Notes: generated by a model not told the origin, from the sequence alone. A stretch of 64,000 nt of DNA from Liolophura sinensis (GCF_032854445.1 NC_088306.1:10192193-10256192); one strand, 5' to 3'. Shown: positions 1-12,865, counted from the stretch's first letter. Translations and numbers: made by a program.

Positions 1-1945
1 ACCTGAGTCGGATAGACTTTGAGGTAAGTGACTCAGCTAGCCCAGGAAATGTACAACACAAACATGTTATATCAACTCATACAGAACCTCAGTCGGATAG
101 ACTTTTGAGGTAAGTGACAGCTAGCCCAGGAAATGTACAACACACACTTGTTATATCAACTCATACAGAACCTCAATAGGATAGACTTTGAGGTATGTGA
201 CTCAGCTAGCCCAGGAAATGTACAACACACACATTATATCAACTCATACAGAACCTCAGTCGGATAGACTTTGAGGTAAGTGACTCAGCTAGCCCAGGAA
301 ATGTACAACACACACTTGTTATATCAACTCATACAGAACCTCAATAGGATAGACTTTGAGGTATGTGACTCAGCTAGCCCAGGAAATGTACAACACACAC
401 ATTATATCAACTCATACAGAACCTGAGTCGGATAGACTTTGAGGTAAGTGACTCAGCTAGCCCAGGAAATGTACAACACACACTTGTTATATCAACTCAT
501 ACAGAACCTCAATAGGATAGACTTTGAGGTAAGTGACTCAGCTAGCCCAGGTAATGTACAACACACACATGTTATATCAACTCATACAGAAACTCAATAG
601 GATAGACTTTGAGGTAAGTGACTCAGCTACTCCAGGAAATGTACAACACAAACATGTTATATCAACTCATACAGAAACTCAATAGGATAGACTGTGAGGT
701 AAGTGACTCAGCTAGCCCAGGTAATGTACAACACACACATGTTATATCAACTCATACAGAAACTCAATAGGATAGACTTTGAGGTAAGTGGCTCAGCTAG
801 CCCAGGTAATGTACAACACACACGTTATATCAACTCATACAGAACCTCAGTCGGATAGACTTTGAGGTGAGTGACTCAGCTAGCCCAGGAAATGTACAAC
901 ACAAACATGTTATATCAACTCCTACAGAATCTCAGTAGGTTAGACTGTGAGGTAAGTGACTCAGCTATCCCAGGAAATGTACAACACACACGTTATATGA
1001 ACTCATACAGAACCTCAGTCGGATAGACTTTGAGGTGAGTGACTCAGCTAGCCCAGGTAAAGTACAACACACACGTTATATCAACTCATACAGAACCTCA
1101 GTCGGATAGACTTTGAGGTAAGTGACTCAGCTATCCCAGGAAATGTACAACACACATGCTATATGAACTCATACAGAACCTCAATAGGATAGACTTTGAG
1201 ATAAGTGACTCAGCTAGCCCAGGTAAAGTACAACACACACGTTATATCAACTCATACAGAACCTCAGTCGGATAGACTTTGAGGTGAGTGACTCAGCTAG
1301 CCCAGGAAATGTACAACACACACATTATATCAACTCATACAGAACCTGAGTCGGATAGACTTTGAGGTGAGTGACTCAGCTAGCCCAGGAAATGTACAAC
1401 ACAAACATGTTATATCAACTCATACAGAACCTCAGTCGGATAGACTTTGAGGTAAGTGACTCAGCTAGCCCAGGAAATGTACAACACACACTTGTTATAT
1501 CAACTCATACAGAACCTCAATAGGATAGACTTTGAGGTATGTGACTCAGCTAGCCCAGGAAATGTACAACACACACATTATATCAACTCATACAGAACCT
1601 CAGTCGGATAGACTTTGAGGTAAGTGACTCAGCTAGCCCAGGAAATGTACAACACACACTTGTTATATCAACTCATACAGAACCTCAATAGGATAGACTT
1701 TGAGGTATGTGACTCAGCTAGCCCAGGAAATGTACAACACACACATTATATCAACTCATACAGAACCTGAGTCGGATAGACTTTGAGGTAAGTGACTCAG
1801 CTAGCCCAGGAAATGTACAACACACACTTGTTATATCAACTCATACAGAACCTCAATAGGATAGACTTTGAGGTAAGTGACTCAGCTAGTCCAGGAAATG
1901 TACAACACATGTTATACTCATGCAGAACCTGAGTAGGATAGACAA
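1..1945. repeat. 84-bp satellite array, about 23 copies
   Basis: Head-to-tail units of about 84 bp (range about 81-86) run from the window edge to about 1945. Each unit holds a GGATAGACTTTGAGG core, a CAGCTAGCCCAGG block and a TATATCAACTCATACAGA block. Units differ by small indels in the ACACA stretch and by an AATAGG/GTCGG switch. The array lies in the MO25 intron upstream of the first visible exon, and its left end is outside the window. A 1344-bp shift superimposes the order of variants at 1-590 on 1345-1890. Confidence 0.97.
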
Positions 1946-2546
1946 CAACCATGATATTTATCGCTTGATTTATGGCGTTTACAGTGCAATTACAATAATT
2001 AATGTTGGTGTATCGGTATGAAATAAATCTATATTATTCTAAAACCCATGTTTGGCATCTTGAAGGTGTAAAGTGAGTGTGATGGGAAACACAGTCCACA
2101 AGGCTATGATACACTGCGCATTTGCTTTGCGCATCTGGTGTTTATTTCAGAAACGCTTGTTATACCTGTTGAAACTGGCTCCCGACTACCAGCATGGATA
2201 ATATCTGGGCATGCGACCACTAGGGCAAACAACTCTGATGCTGTTATTGTTTTAATGAAGATAGCATACACATGTGGTTTGAACCTGATATTTTTACAAT
2301 AGGGCATTTGATATTCCAGGAAATTTGTATTTGATTTCTTATAATTTTTGGTCGTTTGATTTTATTGTCATACCCTGGTCGGATCATGGCTTGGTGTTGG
2401 TATGCCCCTGATGGGGTGTCATGTCTAGTGTGTTCAGCATGGTGTTTCATTGAGGCAGCATTATGTATACCTGTTACATGTATAAGGAGTCCTTGGACAA
2501 TAAAGTACCTAAGGTGGTAATGTTCATGTTTCTTGTCTTATTTTAG

Positions 2547-2665
2547 GGCCGTAAAGACGTGGGTGCTATTTTTAACAACTTACTCCGCAGGCAGATTGGT
2601 ACCAGAAGTCCAACTGTGGAATACATCTGTTGTAAACCAGAAATACTGTTTGAACTCATGAGAGG
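2547..2665 (+). CDS. CAB39: MO25 exon encoding the RRQIGTR block
   Basis: Follows a TTTTAG acceptor at 2541-2546 and starts in phase 0 with GRKD. It ends after two bases of a Gly codon at a GTAAGT donor. It includes VEYIC and ILFELM. Confidence 0.94.
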
Positions 2666-5600
2666 GTAAGTGTTAGATTTGTTAGATTGGGCAAAATATT
2701 CAAAGTTCATCTGAGACCATTGGTTTCCTTCAGAAACACTGTGGAGTATGGCATAAAACACAAATGAAATTGTCCAAGCAAGGGCTGATTCCTTGGAATT
2801 TTAAGTCTGTGAACATTGTGGATGTCACGAGGAAGGCAGCACATTTGAAATCAATGGGCGACTCGAGGAAGAGCTACGCAGAAGCATAATGACCCAGGAG
2901 TCTCTCACCAATGCGGTCGCCTTGAGTTAAAGTCCAGCTCATTCTGGCTTCCTCTCCGGTTGTACGTGGGAAGGTCTGCCAGCAACCTGCGGATGGCCGT
3001 GGGTTTCCCCTGGGCTCTGTCCAGTTTCCACCCACTATAATGCCTGGTGTTGTCGTATACGTAAAATATTCTTGAGTATGGCGTAAAATACCAATCAAAT
3101 AAATAAATAAATTGAACATTTTAGATCAAATATATCTTTATGGTTGGTTGGTTGTTTTTTTGGGGGTTTTTTTTGTCGTCCACCAATTGTGTGTCTGTTT
3201 GTAGGTTTGAGACTCAGGAGATTGCCCTGAACTGTGGCAACATGTTGAGAGAGTGCTGCAGATACGAGGCTCTGGCTAAGATCATGCTGAACTCACCACA
3301 GTTCTATGACTTCTTCCGCTATGTTGAATTGTCCACCTTTGACATAGCATCTGATGCCTTTGCCACGTTCAAGGTATGGAAATAATTATTGTGTATGTTA
3401 TTATATCGTGACAAAAATTAACAATCTTGCGGAATGCTTGCGGAAAACTTGCCTGGAGATCAAAAGCTTGGTTCCTTGGTCATGTCGGTGGTAGTTTTTC
3501 AGCAATAATGTAGTTAAGAAATTTGAAATAATAAACATATAAGTAATAATTTAGAAAGGACGATATTACCAAGATATTTTGTAAAACACTGATCTGTTAA
3601 TAAAGAAATTTCGTAAATGTCCTGATGGTATCTTGTCATTTGTCAAAGAAAGGACCAGGACATTGCTATGTTCTTTAGCTGAGATGGTTATATCCAGTAT
3701 ACTACAGTAATTCTTCAACTTTTTTGCATGCATTGAGTTTATTCAAGGCTATGTGAGTTTCCCCCGGGCTCTGTCTGGTTTCCTCCCACCATAGTGCTGG
3801 TCGCCATCGTATAAATGAAATATTCTAGAGTACGGTGTAAAACACCAATTAAATAAATAAATAAATAAATAAATATTCAAGAATATTTGAGAACATTATT
3901 ATGCAAGGACTGATAAAATTATACTTTTTGTTAAATCCAGAAATTTGTCAACCTATTAAACCAATGTATGTTGTCTCTGAAATCAAAGTAAAAAAGTTTA
4001 TAAACTGAAATTTGCACATTCATGTCCGAAAATGTTGAGGAATGAGGGTAGCCCGAATTTTGGACTCATTTTGTACGGTACTGTCTATGATCATCTTTAC
4101 AAGTTCCAGTTAGCTGTGCAGGCATGACAGTACTCTCTGAAAACATGAAAATATTTTTCTAGTACTGCATTGAACAAAATTAAATATAATCCATGACTTT
4201 GGTCTTTCCTCTTTCCTCCCACTAATTCATGTTCAATGTTTCACAGGAATTGTTAACAAGACACAAAATACTATGTGCGGAATTCCTTGAGGCAAACTAT
4301 GATAAAGTATTCCTAGCGTACCAGAATCTCCTCAACTCTGACAACTATGTCACTCGACGACAAGCGTTGAAGGTAAGACAAGCTAGCTTCTCTCATCTTT
4401 GCAGTTCAACAGTTTACGCATTTTAACCTTTGTGGTAATTTAACGTATTCTTTCCTCATCTAAAGCCGACTTGTCTCTGGAGCATGTTGTTCAACATTGC
4501 ACTAGTATTAAACATGTTTAGGACAAATGTTTTTTTTCTGACTTTTTAAAACAATGACTTGTATTTGATTGACTAGACATGTACATGTTCCTGTCAAGTA
4601 AATAGTATTTTCTTGTTTTTTTATGAATAATTTATCAGGTTGGAGAGAAGGATTCGAAGTGTCATTTAACTCCGCTTGCGACCTTAGCTTTGATTGGTTT
4701 TATGATCTATTATTGAGCAGTAACTGCAGACGTCATTAATTTAAGATATAATTGTGATGCATGTACAGTTCATTAGTCAGCAGATTGAGTTAATGCATGT
4801 TCATTCTAAAAGTAATAACCCCCAACCCCACTTAAATTAACACAATTTTATGGTGGTTCTAAAAGTTGCACCCCACCCCTCACCCCACTTAAATGAACAC
4901 AGTTTTATGGTGGTTCTATTCGTTGCACCCCACAGGATTTTATGGTTGTTCTAATCGTTGCACCCCACCTCCCACCCCACTTAAATGAACACGATTTTAT
5001 GGTGGTTCTAATCGTTGCACCCCACAGGATTTTATGGTTGTTCTAATCGTTGCACCCCACCTCCCACCCCACTTAAATGAACACAATTTTATGGTGGTTC
5101 TAAAAGTTGCACCTCACCCCTCACCCCACTTAAATGAACACAGTTTTATGGTGGTTCTATTCGTTGCACCCCACAGGATTTTATGGTTGTTCTAATCGTT
5201 GCACCCCACCTCCCACCCCACTTAAATGAACACGATTTTATGGTGGTTCTAATCGTTGCACCCCACAGGATTTTATGGTTGTTCTAATTGTTGCACCCCA
5301 CCTCCCACCCCACTTAAATGATCACAATTTTATGGTGGTTCTAATCGTTGCACCCCACAGGATTTTATGGTTGTTCTAATCGTTGCACCCCACCTCCCAC
5401 CCCACTTAAATGAACACGATTTTATGGTGGTTCTAATCGTTGCACCCCACAGGATTTTATGGTTGTTCTAATCGTTGCAGCCCACCCCCAACCCCGCTTA
5501 AATGAACACGATTTTAAAGCTGTGTGATTTGTTAACAGTTGTTAGGCGAGTTGCTGTTGGACAGACATAACTTTACTACGATGACAAAGTACATAGGACA

Positions 5601-7203
5601 CCCCGAGAACCTCAAGTTGATGATGAACATGCTCCGAGAGAAAAGCAGGAACATACAGTTTGAAGCTTTCCATGTCTTCAAGGTAAATATATACATGGCC
5701 TAGTGATTAGCACAACACAGTGACACAGGAGCCGGTATAGACAGCGTTACATAAGCTGTGGGGTACCAGTATGTATTACTCCCACTCTCCCACTGCTCAT
5801 GACCGGCCCCGATTGTACAGTTAGTAGAGCATCCACTTCAGGAGTGGTAGATCCAAGGTCAATCCTGGGTCGAGTCACACCCAAGACCTTAAAAGAGGAA
5901 GTTGTAACTTCCTCGCTTGCCGATCAGCATGAAGGGGATAGTGCAACGACTGGTTGACCAGTATCAGTATAATGCCTTGAGCTGGCCAGCTTACTTGCCT
6001 TTGGTAATGCGTCTCAGTGAAGCAGCACTAGATAGAAGAGTGGTGGAAATCCGTCCTGCAACAAGGAGGCACATTACATGCACTCTAAGGATTCCTTTGT
6101 CGTCGTATGACTGAAAAATTGTTAAGTACAACGTTAAACCCCAAGCACTCAATCACTCACTCACGCTACTCATGAGGCCTTGGTGACAATAAATGAGTAC
6201 ATGTGTGTCTGTATATTATATATGAGAAAATTACCAAAGGTAGTTGGTGCACTCTGATTTCTTTCACTCATAAAAGTGATGACCATGATATAAGTTAAAA
6301 ATTCTGTAGTTTTGCATTAAACAGTGAAAGGAATTAATAATCCAACAATGTTACAAAACAAAGTTTCATTTTTGAGGCATATATTATATTTTTTGGATAA
6401 CCCATCTATTTTATGGATATTTTCAGAAATGAAAAAAAAAATATTCAGAAATGACTTTAATGAACACACTGGAAATGGGGGACCATTTCCATTTGCCTCC
6501 TTAATTAAAACTTATTGATCGTTGTTTGGGATATTCCATCATTGATGCCCTGTGTTTGTTGTCATTACCATGAATTACAAACTTCTTGCCTTTTTAAAGC
6601 TTTGTTATTATTTATTTATTTGATTGTATTTTACGCCGTACTCAAGAATATTTCACTTATACAACGGCAGTCAGCATTATGGTGGGTGGAAACCGGGCAG
6701 AGCCCGGGGGAAACCCACGACCATCCGCAGGTTACTGGCAGACTTTCCCACTTATAGGAAGACAGCATGAGCTGGACTTGAACTCACAGCGACCACATTG
6801 GTGAGGGATTCCTGGGTCATTAAAAACTTTAAGATAAATCTCAAGACAAGTGTGGTATTTCACTAAGTCATGACTAATCACATCTGTGTTTTGAGCTTGA
6901 GAGATTTTCTAAGTTTCTTCCACTCCCAGAAACCTTGTAGTTGGCTGTAATGTATTCACTAATGTACTTGTGTATCCATCGTTGTTTCTATATTTTATAC
7001 TTAGTGTCTTTTTGCCTCAGGTATTTGTGGCGAATCCGAACAAGCCGAAACCCATCCTGGACATCTTGTTACGTAACAAAGAAAAACTGGTGGAGTTTCT
7101 AACCAACTTCCACACAGACCGATCCGAAGATGAACAATTCAATGATGAGAAAGCATATCTTATAAAACAGATTAGGGAATTAAAGTCCCTAGATGATTCT
7201 TAA
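2547..7203 (+). CDS. CAB39: MO25/CAB39 (calcium-binding protein 39), last five exons; 5' part off window
   Basis: MO25 is the horseshoe-shaped cytosolic scaffold that, with the pseudokinase STRAD, activates LKB1, and it also binds Ste20-type kinases. Joined exons 2547-2665, 3205-3373, 4247-4372, 5539-5682 and 7021-7203 give 247 codons with the stop. The product matches the C-terminal three quarters of the family, whose members are about 340 aa. Recognisable blocks in order are [71 protein letters not shown] and [16 protein letters not shown]. All junctions keep frame with GT-AG introns. About 90 N-terminal residues must lie to the left. The call rests on near-invariant family motifs; CAB39 versus CAB39L cannot be separated, and most invertebrates have one gene. 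Confidence 0.96.
2880..3116 (+). repeat. SINE-B copy, nearly full length, in MO25 intron
   Basis: It holds the end of a tRNA-like head (AATGACCCAGGAG), a B-box-like region altered to GAGTTAAAGTCC, the central CTGCGGATGGCCGTGGGTTTCCCC block and the 3' tail (TATTCTTGAGTATGGCGTAAAA) ending in AAATAAATAAATAAA. The 5' edge is diverged, and I found no clear target-site duplication. Confidence 0.85.
3205..3373 (+). CDS. CAB39: MO25 exon encoding the [14 protein letters not shown] block
   Basis: Its first base completes the split Gly codon from the previous exon. It encodes [11 protein letters not shown] through FATFK and ends at AAG before GTATGG. The acceptor is TTTGTAG. Confidence 0.95.
3748..3873 (+). 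repeat. SINE-B, 5'-truncated, with 8-bp target-site duplication
   Basis: Only the central and 3' parts are present, ending in an AAATAAATAAAT tail. TATTCAAG occurs immediately before (3740-3747) and after (3874-3881), which sets the insertion limits. Confidence 0.85.
4247..4372 (+). CDS. CAB39: MO25 exon encoding the [16 protein letters not shown] block
   Basis: A symmetric phase-0 exon of 42 codons between a TTTCACAG acceptor and a GTAAGA donor. It corresponds to one pair of helices in the Armadillo-like fold of MO25. Confidence 0.95.
4805..5515. repeat. Composite 92-bp tandem array (57-bp plus 35-bp subunits)
   Basis: Two related subunits alternate. The long one contains CACCCCACTTAAATGAACAC plus ATTTTATGGTGGTTCTAATCG. 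The short one contains CACCCCACAGGATTTTATGG. Together they repeat about every 92 bp, with some units dropping the short form. The array stops about 20 bp before the acceptor of the next MO25 exon (5539). Confidence 0.93.
5539..5682 (+). CDS. CAB39: MO25 exon encoding the [16 protein letters not shown] block
   Basis: A symmetric 48-codon exon with a TTAACAG acceptor and a GTAAAT donor. It encodes one of the most conserved stretches of MO25 ([13 protein letters not shown]). Confidence 0.96.
5803..6165 (+). repeat. SINE-A, full-length copy (family reference)
   Basis: A tRNA-derived element of about 363 bp. The head has an A-box-like ACAGTTAGTAGAGC and a B-box-like GGTCAATCCTGGG. The core includes AAAGAGGAAGTTGTAACTTCC, CAGCATGAAGGGGATAGTGC and GTATCAGTATAATG. 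The tail is GACTGAAAAATTGTTAAGTAC, then CCCCAAGCACTC and CACTCACTCAC. Near-identical 10-mers flank it: CTGCTCATGA (5793-5802) and CTACTCATGA (6166-6175). It may belong to one of the metazoan SINE superfamilies with a conserved central domain, which is not verified here. Confidence 0.85.
6604..6830 (-). repeat. SINE-B, nearly full length, in MO25 intron
   Basis: Reverse-oriented copy. The tail TTATTTATTTATTTGATTG is at the left, then TTTTACGCCGTACTCAAGAATATTTCAC, the AACCGGGCAGAGCCCGGGGG block and part of the tRNA-like head (GAACTCACAGCGACCACATTGGTGAGGGATTCCTGGGTCATT). The flanks have lost a clear duplication. Longer motifs are quoted here only as family-diagnostic positions 6632-6830. Confidence 0.85.
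7021..7203 (+). CDS. CAB39: MO25 terminal coding exon
   Basis: Starts in phase 0 after TTTGCCTCAG and encodes [17 protein letters not shown] through LKSLDDS, followed by TAA. The C-terminal end is short and divergent, as is usual for the family. Confidence 0.96.
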   Translation, partial: VFVANPNKPKPILDILLRNKEKLVEFLTNFHTDRSEDEQFNDEKAYLIKQIRELKSLDDS

Positions 7204-8984
7204 TGCAAGGCCCAAAGGGAGTGAACTCCACTCTGAACTGTTGCGCCTCCCTAGTGAAGCTGATGTCAAGGGCCTAATGTTGTGAACTGTGGAGGGAGGA
7301 GCCTCTACTAGCTACTCTGCTGTACATAAACCAGTGACGCTGCCTGTGTCAGGTAACCCAGGCAGACACTGCATCCTGGACAGGACAGAAAGCGTAGTGT
7401 CTGTAAATATTAACTGTTTAAGCACCTGCAGCTGCCAAACAACTGGATATCTATACTTACATATTAAACATGTAAATCAACAACCAAATTCAGCTTTGGC
7501 CAGCCACCGTGCTTTATTTCTTATCCACATGTGATGCTACTAACTCCTGTGGAGTTACCTCCCCCGTTGTTGTCGAGTTGTCTCCCTTCGAAGTGGAGGC
7601 CTCCTTTTTCCTTCTGTTAAATATAATGTGACAGTGCAACCTTATAGCTCGAGTGACCTGATAATGTTGCCTCTTGCAAAAAGAACGCCTTTGACAGGTG
7701 ATTTAAGCTTGTCTACCTATGTTTGTATGTTTGTCAGTATTGTGTAAGTGGTTTGAATTTTTACAGAATTATTGTCCAAAAGTCCAAGCCTTGATGCTCT
7801 TCATGCCAAGCTACCTGTTCATTCAATTTGTAAATTCTCTGTGACACCCATGTCTTGTGGCATAGAGGTAATGTATGTTGGGTTAAGTTACAGGTGACAC
7901 TTGTAATGAAAATGTGAAAATGTTAATTAAGCGCTGTAGCTCTCAGTACTTGTAATAAATATTTATTATTATGTAAACCTGTATAACTGGCATTATATGT
8001 ATCCTCTCTCAGCATGAGCATGTGTACTTGTATTAATGCTACAACAGGAAATAGCTCTGTAAACTTCACCTTTAACCTTTGTTTTATCAAGTGCGTCAAA
8101 TGGAATACACCCTTATGCTGCACTGCAAGAATGCCTGCACAACGTCACCGAGATGCGTAAATAGTACGTCACTACAGATTGGCGCTGTACACATTTACCT
8201 GCTTTGACACACAGTATACAAACTTCTGACTCTGCTTGTTCTACACTGGTTATTGTCAGTACTCAGGTTTACTACATGTAGGAGACAAAGAGATGTGATT
8301 TATTGAAATATGGAGAAAAGAAAGTATGGCAGATGGTTCTCCCTCATGACATTTCATGCTTTGTTTGCCAAGCATTAGTGAAACATTTCTGATGGATTTT
8401 TTCACTGGGCCCAATCATGGGTTGTGTGTTTTGTAACAAGATGAGTATTCTTTGATTGGAACTTTGATTGGATTGCAGTGCTACATGTATGTGTAACAAT
8501 GAGTGATATGGCTGGGTTGTCTTTGAATAACACCTAACTTCTAGGCTTGCTATGATAGGTATTGCTTCAGTAAGGCATTTTACAGGGTATTCAAATTAAA
8601 AAGCAACTGACTGTGCTTGAAGTGATCAAAACTGAAGAGTATTACGTGGTACAGGCTAGTGTGTTGTAGTTGTTGGATGTTGTGTATCATGTAGAGAAGC
8701 ACAGTGCTGAACATTGTATGTACTCGTATATATATTCTATTGGTTATAGTAATGGGCAGTTCAGATAGATATGTGACATTCAACAAATGCAGAGCAGTGA
8801 CAACCGTTATGGCAGAAGATGTGTACGGCCTCCCCACCTGCTGAGCAGGCTTAATTGTACAAGATTTGCACTCGGGAATGCGAGAGGTATTCGTAAGTGA
8901 CTGATGCGAATCAGTTCATGCGTTTGTAAGGGGTACGCATTCATCCCTTGTATGTCAAATGCTGTGGTAATGCATATGTTACTG
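7204..8984 (+). other. Probable MO25 3' UTR and non-coding flank
   Basis: I see no exon or repeat array here. An AATAAA at 7954-7959 could serve as a MO25 polyadenylation signal, giving a 3' UTR of about 760 nt. A longer UTR is equally possible because the flank is AT-rich and has no competing gene. Confidence 0.4.
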
Positions 8985-9190
8985 CTGTGTATATACAGTG
9001 TACATTTATCACATGGTATGTCACACTCTGTGCACATATTACTATGGATGTGTTACTTGCAATATCACATTCTGTGCATATATTACATGTGATTTCAAAT
9101 GCTCTGCATATATGACATGTAGTGCCATATGCTCTGCCTATATTACATGCGATATCACATGCTCTGCATACTTTACGCATAGTGTCACAT
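8985..9190. repeat. About 30-bp degenerate tandem repeat, seven copies
   Basis: Repeats of a unit like CATATATTACATGTGATATC followed by ACATGCTCTG, strongly diverged. The short ORFs on both strands here (CDIACN..., AYITCDI...) are products of the periodicity. Confidence 0.8.
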
Positions 9191-11859
9191 GCTGTGAAGA
9201 AATGGAATACTGTAGGTGGGATTTTTCCCCTGGTGGGATGTACATGTTAGAGGGGATGGGTTTCAGCATAAGCAGTGTGGAGAGGCATGCAATAGGGGAC
9301 AACAGGGCCTGGCTGCATGAAACTTCCTGAGTGTGTTTACACGTTGTTTGGCTTGGGCAAAGAAGGTTGGACTGCACCAAAAAAAACTACTGTCTTAAGG
9401 AAATTATTGCTGTTAGGAAATGTCATGAAACGGAGCCCAGCAAACTGAAAAGACAAACGATTCGAACAGCGGATAAAGTAAAGACCTGATAAGTTTACTA
9501 AATAATTTAGTGAGAGGTGAAGGCATCTGAGCTTGTCGCTTTTGTAAATGAGTGTACAACCTTACCAGGAGAAAGGAGGAAGGAAGCCACATGTGACTTG
9601 GATGGTACATGTGCATGTATGTATTTGTTGAGATTTTAATATTATTTTTGTTGTAGATTCAGGGTGATAGTACTTGGGAATACTGCAATCCAAGTATAAG
9701 TTAAGAGCTAGTGAAGATATTACCCCAGTGTCCTCAGACACAGTTATCCGTGGTGTATTGCATGCCCCTTTAAAATGATGTTTTGTTTTCTGCTTAGTGA
9801 TAAGCAAGTTCAGGGCAGTGGTGTTTAAATTGTTTAGTTTCCTAAAATTTTGCTGGTTGCTTAGGAATGTATTAATAATATAACCCCAAAACCTGTCATC
9901 CAGGAGCTCTTCTTTCCTATGCTAAAGAAAACAATATGTCCTGCTCCGCACATAATTATAGAAGTAAAGTACGCTTGTGTTTTTTTTTTTTTTTTTTTTT
10001 TTTATATTTTTTTTACAAGCATTGCGATCCTAGCTAATTTTAAAGACAAATGTGCCGAAATGCTTAATGTAAGTTGTTATCAAAGAGGAAGTTATTTTGT
10101 GTCTTAAAAACGCATTGTATTGGAAAGCTTTGTCTAAGGTAAAATGCATGCAATCCTGAGTAGAACTGTACAGAATGTATATGGGTACAGTAATGGGAGC
10201 TATTTTGGTAAGGAAAACAATTCGTTATAATTAACATTATCTAATGGCTGAAGCAGTGTGATGGTTCACTTATTGGTGTGAAGAATTCAGGGGTTGTAAT
10301 GATCAAGGTTTTCTGTGAGGAATACTGTAGCCTAGCACAGTTATGTTTGTGGCTAAACCTGCCCTGTGTTACGGGGTTTGAAGAGAGATAAAAGGCAAAC
10401 AGAATAATGTAGGATAGGTTATGGAGTTTTTGGTTGTAAATACATACATGTACAACCTAGAGTACTGGGATCTTGTACTGCAAATAGTGCAGAAACTATA
10501 CTGAGGAAATATTTTTAAGTGTCGCTCACTTCCAAAGGTAAATAAAGCCAGAAATCAAAAACATTACATAAGTCGTTTAGACGTGGTAGAAAAAGCAAAG
10601 CAGAGAAGCATGTGGAAAAAAACTGACAAATCTGACTGACAGAATGGTGTAGTGGATCTGTACATCAGATCTGTTAACAGAGGTTGTCTATGAGTTCTTG
10701 GATAGAAAAGTGCCACTCAAATGCTATTGTAGTCTGTATGTGAAACATCCTGATGTTGAGGTCACCTCTTACTCATTTTCAAACCCAGTAATGGCTACAT
10801 GTAGTTTGCAGGAGGTTGTTGTGATTCACAGTTTGTTTGATAGAGTATGCCCGCGGTGACCTTGCATGCCTTGGTGTAGTCGTGCACATGTTGCTGTGGT
10901 TGTTGATGGGGAGTGCATTTTCCTCTGGTCTGGTTAAGGCACCTCTGGGTGATGAGACTGGACTGGAACTTTATGATTAACTCTGAGCAGAAGTATGATG
11001 TTCTAAGATGTGGACACTGAACTCTTTCAATATTTTTGCTGCATGTTTGTGGAAAGAAAAGCAAAGCGGTGGAGAACATAGTACATTATGTCATGATGAT
11101 GCGCTGTGTTGAGTGATGATGGACAGGTGGTACATGTATTTAGAGATGTGTGTTTAGAAGAGATCTGCAAAACTAAAGCTGTGTTATAAAAGTACTTGAT
11201 AAAGCACTGACTTGGTCAATGCAGTGCTGTGGTATCTAATCTATTGTATAAATAGGGAATATTATCTGAAGGACAACATGTGTTCATGCAGAATGCTGCA
11301 GCGTGAAGTGACAACGATTCACCTGGTGTCGTATGTAATAAAGGAAACCCTGTAGACGCTGTTGAAGCAGTTGTGGCGATTACCATGCTGTATGTTGAAA
11401 TTCAGAGCTCCTGTACAGCTAGCCTGAACCATGAAAAGTGTATATAGATAAAAGACATCCCGTATATATGTGTCTGTATTTTTACTGGCTGTATTTAATG
11501 TTACATAAATGCAAAGTGCACCAACAGAAATGATGTGTTTGATGTGTGTTTATCAAATGACCGAAGACCGAATACAGGTTAAGACTCGCCAATGTTGTCT
11601 TTTGACTGTTGCCATAACACATACCATAGAAGTCTTGGAAATAACAAGTTGGCTGACTAGCCTAAGTATCTCTTCTCAGTAACCCAAAAGGCAATATGGC
11701 TCTCCTTTAACCAATGAAGGTTCACTCGCTCTCACTGTTGGTAGGGCCTTGGTGGCAGTATACAGCGGACAATGCTCACACATGCATTTTGATGTTTGTT
11801 AAAAACCACTTTCCCTTCCACCAATATTGTGGGCATGTCTAACTGGGTATACATGGGAA
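9191..11859. other. Intergenic stretch without recognised gene
   Basis: AT-rich single-copy-looking sequence with a long poly-T run near 9979-10015 and no ORF resembling a known family. An AATAAA at about 11338 is isolated. Confidence 0.5.
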
Positions 11860-11990
11860 TGATCTTCGTAACTTGCCAAAGGTCGGTAACTTTTCCCTGG
11901 GCACCTCCGGTTTCCTCCATCCATAAAACTTAATATGGCTGTAAAAATGAAAAATTTTAGAGTATAGCATTGAACAATGGTCAAATAGAT
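11860..11990 (+). repeat. Diverged SINE-B-like fragment
   Basis: CACCTCCGGTTTCCTCCATCC and ATTTTAGAGTATAGCATTGAAC follow the order of the SINE-B centre and tail but with many substitutions. This is an old copy or a related older family. Confidence 0.5.
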
Positions 11991-12104
11991 AATTAATCTT
12001 GAGATTCTAAGTGAAATATCCTAACTTGTTGGCTGATTTTTATTTTCTGACCCTTGACATTCGGGTCAGTTGCGAAACCAGTTAACTCACAGGTTAAGCT
12101 CGGA

Positions 12105-12335
12105 AGTAATGTTTCCTTGCTGGCCAACAACACTGAAGGTTTCTTGCAGAAGTTGGTTATGGCCAAGAACATTGAAGGTTTCTGTTAGATGTTGATTATG
12201 GCCAACAACACTGAAGATTTCTGTCAGAAGTTGGTTATGGCCAAGAACATTGAAGGTTTCTGTTAGATGTTGGTTATGGTCAAGAACACCGAAGGTTTCT
12301 ATCAGAAGTTGGTTACCGTTCAGCTTTAACCAATG
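12105..12335. repeat. 39-bp tandem repeat, about 5.5 copies
   Basis: The unit is AAGAACATTGAAGGTTTCTG followed by TTAGATGTTGGTTATGGCC. It is a multiple of three, so the minus strand stays open for an 87-codon ORF with a 13-residue period. This is not evidence for a gene. Confidence 0.9.
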
Positions 12336-12389
12336 AAGTTCTTTCCACAAAAATGTTGTTTCAGCTGAAGCTTAAACGTGGCTCTACCA

Positions 12390-12560
12390 TAAGTGCACCC
12401 TAAACCTTTTTAAGTTCATGACTCTGGGTCTGCCAAGTTTTCTCCACCCATAAATACTTAAGGGTGTTACTTGAATAAGATTATCAGTGAGCAATGTACA
12501 ATGATGCACATGTATATATACATGAGTATTGTGTAAATCACCAATCAAATAAATGAATGC
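12390..12560 (+). repeat. Diverged SINE-B-like fragment
   Basis: CTGCCAAGTTTTCTCCACCC and a tail GAGTATTGTGTAAATCACC ending AATCAAATAAATGAATG keep the SINE-B order. No target-site duplication is visible. Confidence 0.5.
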
Positions 12561-12865
12561 AAATCTGAATAAGTGTTGAAGGTACCATGTGGAAAATTTC
12601 ATCGTTTATCTCTTTCTTTTTAGAATGTCGTAATGTCTTTGGCAGTGCCTGTCATTCATGTTTAAAAAAAAAATGTACCAATTTTTGGGCCGTTCTGTTG
12701 CTAATGGTCAAATGAATGAACCAGGGTCGGTTTGACATGTTAACATTCCAAAATTCGAGATGAACAAACCATGGCTTTTTAATCAGATTAAGAGACTGTC
12801 CACATTTGCATGGTTTATTCTTAAAATAATAGTAACAAAATAAGAGACAAATCTCTCACAAACTG

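Noticed and set aside
5803..6165. tRNA gene in the SINE-A heads
   Set aside because: The A- and B-box-like motifs do not fold into a cloverleaf with paired acceptor arms; the copies are SINEs with the same body.
8998..9380. Cys-rich 110-codon + ORF and overlapping minus ORFs
   Set aside because: They follow a degenerate 30-bp repeat and are open on both strands.
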